This document shows, in pieces, positions 6,823 through 10,077 of a DNA stretch of 10,077 bases; the stretch's first letter is position 1, and the number at the start of each line of letters is the position of its first letter. A program made the translations under genes and the position numbers. The notes beneath the pieces are model-generated. The model did not search any database. It worked only from the letters and a program-made list of their open reading frames with translations, and was not told where the DNA came from. Source of the stretch: Sulfurimonas sp. (GTDB taxonomy: Bacteria > Campylobacterota > Campylobacteria > Campylobacterales > Sulfurimonadaceae); NCBI GenBank assembly GCA_003978475.1, contig QNZR01000225.1, forward strand, positions 1 to 10,077. Direction: 5' to 3'.

Positions 6823-7292
6823 TGGCAGATGCAAGACGTGTCATTTCAGTAATTGTCATTAATGAAGCCAGCGTACTCTCGCGTGTGACCGATCTTTTTT
6901 CCGGTCGGGGCTACAATATTGAGTCGTTGACGGTTGCCCCGGTGCCGGATTCCAAGTATTCGCGTTTAACCATTGTCACATCAGGATCCATTCGTGTGAG
7001 TGAACAGATTGTTAAGCAGCTGCATAAACTTATTCCTGTACTTAAAGTGTACGAGCATGCCGACTTGGTAGAGAAGGAGATGGCGCTTGTCAAGTTTCCT
7101 GCCAATGCATCACTGAGCGATATCAGTGCCCTGTCGGCGGCTTATAACGGCGGTATTGTCAATGTCGGCGAGGAGACCATTATTGTGATGATCGCCGATG
7201 AGCCGAAACGGGTAAGTAATTTTCTCAATCTTATCAAGCGTTATCATCCCAAAGAGACCGTGCGAAGCGGATCGGTGGCGCTAGAGCGATGA
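6822..7292 (+). CDS. ilvN: Acetolactate synthase, small (regulatory) subunit
   Basis: The 156-residue regulatory partner of IlvB, needed for full activity and for valine feedback inhibition. Residues about 4-78 form an ACT domain (RRVISVIVINEASVLSRVTD, then FSGRGYNIESLTVAP at about 26-40, the classic IlvN/IlvH signature). The C-terminal ACT-like half includes the closing NLIKRYHPKETVRSGSVAL. The length matches the 150-165 residue family norm. ATG 6822 overlaps the ilvB stop, with AAGGAG at 6811-6816 inside the ilvB end, so the two subunits are translationally coupled. Its own stop overlaps the lpxD start by four bases (ATGA). The name ilvH is equally common. Confidence 0.95.
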   Translation: MADARRVISVIVINEASVLSRVTDLFSGRGYNIESLTVAPVPDSKYSRLTIVTSGSIRVSEQIVKQLHKLIPVLKVYEHADLVEKEMALVKFPANASLSDISALSAAYNGGIVNVGEETIIVMIADEPKRVSNFLNLIKRYHPKETVRSGSVALER

Positions 7293-8248
7293 TTGCACTT
7301 GATGTCTTGGCCAAACATATCGGTATTACGTATCGTGGTGCCCCGTTGCGCATTACTGCCATTAACACACTAAAGGAAGCTCAAGCTGATGAGTTAAGCT
7401 TCATAGTCAATGCCAAGCATCTTCAAGCACTTAAAGAGACCGGGGCGGGGGCTGTAATTGTGACGGAAGCTTTTGTTGATGCCGTGCCGTCTGGGTGCGA
7501 AATCTTGCAGGTTGCCTCCAATCCTTATCTTTATATGGCAAAGGCATCCCGCTACTTTGCAAAAACACCGTTTGAAAGTGATCGAGGTGCCGCTGAGGTC
7601 GGTGAGGGCAGCTATATTGGTGATAATGTTTTTATTGCCGATGGAGCGCGTATTGGCAAAGCGTGCACGATTATGCCGGGGTGCTATATCGGTGCTGATG
7701 TGGTGATCGGTGAGAATACGATACTGCATCCTAATGTTACGGTTTACCGGGACTGCCGTATTGGCAATGCCTGCATGGTTCATGCCAATACCACCATTGG
7801 GTGTGATGGCTTCGGTTTTGCCCACACCGAGACGGGAGAGCATGTTAAGATCTATCAAAACGGTAATGTTGTTATTGAAGATGAGGTAGAGATCGGCAGT
7901 AACTGCACGATTGATCGTGCTGTTTTTGGAACAACACGGATCAACAAAGGTGCAAAACTCGATAACCTCATACAAGTAGGACATAACTGCATTATTGGCG
8001 AGTACAGTCTTTTGGCGGCTCAGGTGGGTCTTTCGGGTTCAAGTGAATTAGGTCGCAACGTAGTTATGGGAGGGCAGAGCGCTACGGCAGGACATCTGAG
8101 TATTGCTCCGTTTACAACACTTGCCGCACGTACGGGAGTTACCAAAAGTATTGAGCAAAGCGGTAAAACTTTTGCCGGCTTTCCCTTTATGGATCACAGA
8201 CAGTGGTTGAAACTTCAAGGGAAATTGGGTAGACTACTAAAAAGTTAG
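7289..8248 (+). CDS. lpxD: UDP-3-O-(3-hydroxyacyl)glucosamine N-acyltransferase
   Basis: LpxD transfers a 3-hydroxyacyl chain from acyl carrier protein to the 2-amino group of UDP-3-O-acylglucosamine, the third step of lipid A synthesis. Residues 1-95 form the N-terminal uridine-binding domain (ITAINTLKEAQADELSFI-type sequence). Residues about 100-275 form a left-handed beta helix of hexapeptide repeats (YIGDNVFIADGARIG, VVIGENTILHPN). H232 in QVGHNCIIG matches the catalytic histidine of E. coli LpxD (H239), and H269 in TAGHLSI matches its second conserved histidine. The C-terminal FAGFPFMDHRQWLK is typical of the acyl carrier binding helix region. At 319 residues it is slightly shorter than E. 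coli LpxD (341). There is no clear ribosome binding site, so translation probably depends on ilvN through the ATGA overlap. It shows that the cell makes lipopolysaccharide or lipooligosaccharide. Confidence 0.95.
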   Translation: MIALDVLAKHIGITYRGAPLRITAINTLKEAQADELSFIVNAKHLQALKETGAGAVIVTEAFVDAVPSGCEILQVASNPYLYMAKASRYFAKTPFESDRGAAEVGEGSYIGDNVFIADGARIGKACTIMPGCYIGADVVIGENTILHPNVTVYRDCRIGNACMVHANTTIGCDGFGFAHTETGEHVKIYQNGNVVIEDEVEIGSNCTIDRAVFGTTRINKGAKLDNLIQVGHNCIIGEYSLLAAQVGLSGSSELGRNVVMGGQSATAGHLSIAPFTTLAARTGVTKSIEQSGKTFAGFPFMDHRQWLKLQGKLGRLLKS

Positions 8249-8262
8249 ATAAGGAACTATTG

Positions 8263-8484
8263 ATGAGTGAGACTTCAGGTAAACCAACGGTCATCCCTTT
8301 AGAGGGAACGAAAAACGGCGTTATATCGGTAGCTAAAATTAAGGAGCCTTACGGAAATGACAGTGCGACCGTAGCAAGCATCGGTATTTCGCTTGCCGGA
8401 GATGCCCAAAATCCGGAATGGAAGGTTCATATTCCTTTAGCAAACCTCAATGAGGTTATTGCGGCACTTCAGACAATCAAATAG
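8263..8484 (+). CDS. Small conserved-looking protein of unknown function, last gene of the ilvB operon
   Basis: A 73-residue acidic-to-neutral soluble protein that I do not recognise. The start is ATG 8263, with AAGGAA (8251-8256) six bases upstream; a TTG at 8260 is in frame but less likely. It has no signal peptide, membrane segment or cysteine. Order along the chain: a polar N-terminus, a VIPLEGTKNGVISVAKIKEP stretch at about 11-30, TVASIGISLAG at about 36-46, PEWKVHIPLANLNE at about 51-64, and a short C-terminal helix EVIAALQTIK. This alternation of strands with one final helix suggests a small beta-rich single domain. It begins 14 bases after the lpxD stop, so it is probably cotranscribed. 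The hairpin at 8478-8506 lies over its stop codon. The good ribosome binding site and sensible composition argue that it is a real gene. Confidence 0.7.
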   Translation: MSETSGKPTVIPLEGTKNGVISVAKIKEPYGNDSATVASIGISLAGDAQNPEWKVHIPLANLNEVIAALQTIK

Positions 8485-8506
8485 AGCCGTATTAGGCTCT
8501 TATTTG
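8478..8506. terminator. Bidirectional hairpin between convergent genes
   Basis: CAAATA-GAGCC (8478-8488) pairs with GGCTC-T-TATTTG (8495-8506) through a six-base loop (gtatta) and a single bulged T, giving about 11 paired bases. A simpler reading is AGAGCC/GGCTCT, six pairs. On the plus strand it is followed by a short T-rich part of the stem itself, and on the minus strand by ATTTGATTGT, so neither side has a classical long U run. It contains the stop codon of the 73-residue gene in its left arm and the stop codon of the aminotransferase gene in its loop. It most likely ends both transcripts. Confidence 0.6.
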
Positions 8507-9661
8507 GCGAACAAAGCGCTCAATGCGCTCTATCCCTTCTTTAATACTGTCAATGTCGGTAGCGAAGCTGAAACGAAAATAGCCTTCACTTCCAAAAGCC
8601 ACCCCCGGCACTACAGCGACATTCTCCCGGGCTAACAGTTCTTTGGAAAAATTCATGGAGTCATGGGTAATAGCTTTGATATTGACAAAAAGATAAAAGG
8701 CACCATCAGGCAGTACGACAGAAAGACCCTCAATAGCATTGAAGCGCTTGGCTGCTTCATTGCGACGGGCAATAAATGCCTCTTTCATCATGGCAATATC
8801 GGCATCGGCACTGCCGTTAAGTCCGGCAATAGCAGCTTTTTGTGTGATGGAAGAGATATTGGAGGTACTTTGACTTTGTAACTTTTTAGTCGCCTTAATG
8901 AGTGCGGTATTGGCGGCTGCCATATAACCAAAGCGCCATCCTGTCATGGCAACAGATTTACTCAGTCCGTTAATGGTAATGGTACGTTGAAACATATCGT
9001 CACTGACTGACGCCACCGAGGTAAATGTTCCCTGATAGATAAGCTTTTCATACATCTCATCGCTAGCAACCATAATATCGGTTCCTTTGAGTACTTCACC
9101 CAGAGCCGAAAGTTCCTCTTTGGTATAGACGGCACCGGTGGGGTTGGACGGTGTGGTCAGAACCAGCATTTTGGTTTTTGGCGTGATGGCATCACGCAGT
9201 TGTTGCGGTGTGATTTTAAAACCGGCAACATCATTCGTCGAAATTTCGACAACGTTGCCACCGCAATACTTGACCAGTTCGGGGTAGGTCACCCAGTAGG
9301 GTGAGGGAATAATAACCTCATCACCCGTGTCAATAGTGGCACTGAAGAGGTTAAAAAGTGAGTGTTTGGCACCGTTATTGGTAATGATTTGATCCAGGGC
9401 ATAGGTGAGATGATTATCGCGCTTGAGTTTATCGGCAATGGCCTGACGCACTTCCACAATACCGTCAACGGCAGTATATTTGGTAAAGCCTTCCTCAATG
9501 GCTTTAATGCCGGCATCTTTAATCACTTGAGGGGTATGAAAATCGGGCTCACCGGCGGAAAAGCTAAGAATGTCTTTGCCCTCTGCTTTGAGCTCCTGCG
9601 CTAATGATGTAATAGCCATGGTAACAGACTCCGAGAGCGTATTGACACGATTTGTAAGCAT
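8492..9661 (-). CDS. aspB: Aspartate-type PLP aminotransferase (class I, subgroup I-beta/gamma-like)
   Basis: A 389-residue fold-type I aminotransferase that moves amino groups between aspartate and 2-oxoglutarate; some members also accept prephenate or aromatic 2-oxoacids. The PLP lysine is K235 in NGLSKSVAMTGWRFGY, where R243 is also conserved. Other landmarks are FSAGEPDFHTP at 34-44, NNGAKHSLFN at 95-104, PYWVTYPE with W123, PSNPTGAVY with N173, SDEMYE with D201 and Y204, and YFRFSFA with substrate-carboxylate R363. The start is ATG 9661, with AAGAGGT just upstream. It lies nine bases after the VanZ gene stop and has its own candidate extended -10 promoter inside the end of that gene. It converges with the ilvB operon, the stops being eight bases apart. 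The name aspB follows Campylobacter usage; aspC is used elsewhere. Exact substrate preference cannot be read from the sequence. Confidence 0.92.
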   Translation of the reverse strand: MLTNRVNTLSESVTMAITSLAQELKAEGKDILSFSAGEPDFHTPQVIKDAGIKAIEEGFTKYTAVDGIVEVRQAIADKLKRDNHLTYALDQIITNNGAKHSLFNLFSATIDTGDEVIIPSPYWVTYPELVKYCGGNVVEISTNDVAGFKITPQQLRDAITPKTKMLVLTTPSNPTGAVYTKEELSALGEVLKGTDIMVASDEMYEKLIYQGTFTSVASVSDDMFQRTITINGLSKSVAMTGWRFGYMAAANTALIKATKKLQSQSTSNISSITQKAAIAGLNGSADADIAMMKEAFIARRNEAAKRFNAIEGLSVVLPDGAFYLFVNIKAITHDSMNFSKELLARENVAVVPGVAFGSEGYFRFSFATDIDSIKEGIERIERFVRQIRA

Positions 9662-9670
9662 GATGACCTC

Positions 9671-9994
9671 TTAAAATTTTTTCAAAATTATAGCATACGC
9701 CAAGGCAATTCCTATGATGTCTACGAGAACATCGAAGGGATCACCGTATCGTGTCGGAAGAAAGTGTTGTACTGCTTCAATAAAGAGACCATACAGTAAC
9801 ATTAAAAATACATGTATTTTTGGTTGTAAGGCAGGAAAGGCAAAACGACACAGTAATGTCAGTACAAAAAAGGCAGCAGCGTGATTGAAGGTGTCACTGA
9901 AAGAAACAACATCGGGAAGGTCATCGTAATTGGGCAAAAAGGCTAAAAACGATATGGCAGCAAGTGCCGAGAAAAAAAGAATCTTGGCAAACAC
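9671..9994 (-). CDS. VanZ-family membrane protein
   Basis: A 107-residue integral membrane protein with four predicted hydrophobic segments at about 4-20, 36-54, 58-78 and 86-105. The family pattern is visible: SDTFNHAAAFF at 33-43 with D34 and H38, then YGLFIEAVQHFLPTRYGDPF at 68-87 with G69, E73, Q76, P80 and R82, then D88, D92 and G95 in the last segment. VanZ proteins are named after a teicoplanin-resistance protein, but most homologues, including short single-domain ones such as this, have no known role in resistance. The start is GTG 9994-9992, one base after the stop of the upstream gene, with no convincing ribosome binding site, so translation is probably coupled. An 18-bp palindrome (9804-9821) lies inside it. 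Confidence 0.8.
   Translation of the reverse strand: MFAKILFFSALAAISFLAFLPNYDDLPDVVSFSDTFNHAAAFFVLTLLCRFAFPALQPKIHVFLMLLYGLFIEAVQHFLPTRYGDPFDVLVDIIGIALAYAIILKKF
9687..9692 (-). promoter_or_regulatory. Extended -10 promoter for the aminotransferase gene
   Basis: On the minus strand TGCTATAAT is a perfect extended -10 (TG, one base, TATAAT). It lies 25 bases upstream of the aminotransferase ATG, inside the last codons of the VanZ gene. Transcription would start near 9680, leaving a leader just long enough for the ribosome binding site. This lets the aminotransferase be expressed apart from the upstream genes. Confidence 0.5.
9804..9821. repeat. 18-bp perfect palindrome with ACATGT core inside the VanZ gene
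   Basis: AAAAATACATGTATTTTT is its own reverse complement over 18 bases, the longest perfect palindrome I noticed. It shares the TACATGTA centre with the sites at 569-584 and 5095-5104. It is about 110 bases upstream of the candidate aminotransferase promoter and in coding sequence, so it may be a distant binding site or a result of codon choice. Confidence 0.35.
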
Positions 9995-9995
9995 G

Positions 9996-10077
9996 TTAGT
10001 TTTTCATGGCTTTTAGGAATGACTCGTAAATATGTTCGAGTTTAATATCTTCATCAAGAATATCTCCATTTTCTTTT
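9996..10077 (-). CDS. C-terminal end of an unidentified gene (runs off right edge)
   Basis: On the minus strand an open frame enters from the right edge and ends at TAA 9998-9996, one base before the VanZ gene start. The visible 27 codons encode an acidic, helical tail that includes GDILDEDIKLEHIYESFLKA and ends AMKN. The tight spacing shows that it is the upstream gene of the same operon as the VanZ protein. Too little is present to identify it. The frame choice rests on the absence of stops and on the one-base junction. Confidence 0.55.
   Translation of the reverse strand, partial: KENGDILDEDIKLEHIYESFLKAMKN

Noticed and set aside
7394..7984. A 196-codon minus-strand open frame opposite lpxD
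   Set aside because: It lies wholly inside lpxD, whose hexapeptide repeats and catalytic histidine are clear. The antisense protein has no recognisable motif and looks like a shadow of the lpxD codon pattern.
9671..9994. VanZ gene as a glycopeptide resistance determinant
   Set aside because: Only the general family pattern is present. No other van genes are nearby, and most single-domain VanZ homologues in Gram-negative bacteria have no link to resistance.

Overview
The window looks like chromosomal DNA from a free-living member of the Campylobacterota, most like the Sulfurimonas/Sulfuricurvum/Sulfurovum group. The evidence is the ilvB-ilvN(ilvH)-lpxD order, which also occurs in Campylobacter jejuni. 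The proteins are Campylobacterota-like, the intergenic regions are AT-rich, and the TATAAT -10 boxes lack a clear -35 partner. The genus is inferred from memory and was not tested by a search. No mobile element, CRISPR array, tRNA or rRNA gene is visible. Genes are tightly packed and no stretch over about 130 bases lacks a gene.

Layout. (1) 1-463, minus strand: N-terminal part of a PAS-domain sensor protein that continues off the left edge. (2) 464-595: divergent promoter region with a 16-bp perfect palindrome next to the first plus-strand ribosome binding site. (3) 596-4376, plus: a probable operon of a CoA-binding (YccU-type) protein, threonine ammonia-lyase IlvA, and a 708-residue protein built from a seven-bladed WD40 propeller followed by nine helical repeats of about 42 residues. 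(4) 4480-5013, plus: a 177-residue protein with a cysteine-rich motif ending in FWKEAWLKR. (5) 5014-5124: ilvB control region with three perfect palindromes. (6) 5125-8484, plus: ilvB, ilvN, lpxD and a 73-residue orphan protein, the first three overlapping by 1 and 4 bases. (7) 8478-8506: a shared hairpin that holds both convergent stop codons. (8) 8492-10077, minus: aspartate-type aminotransferase, a VanZ-family membrane protein, and the last codons of an unidentified gene entering from the right edge.

How they fit together. IlvA makes 2-oxobutanoate from threonine. IlvBN condenses it with pyruvate (or two pyruvates with each other) to start isoleucine and valine synthesis. The aminotransferase supplies or uses glutamate and aspartate for neighbouring amino-acid pathways. 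LpxD belongs to lipid A synthesis and appears to be translated together with ilvN.

The two most interesting points are the propeller-plus-solenoid protein between the two branched-chain loci, and the ACATGT-centred palindromes just downstream of the -10 boxes of both the ilvA-containing operon and ilvB, which suggest a shared operator.
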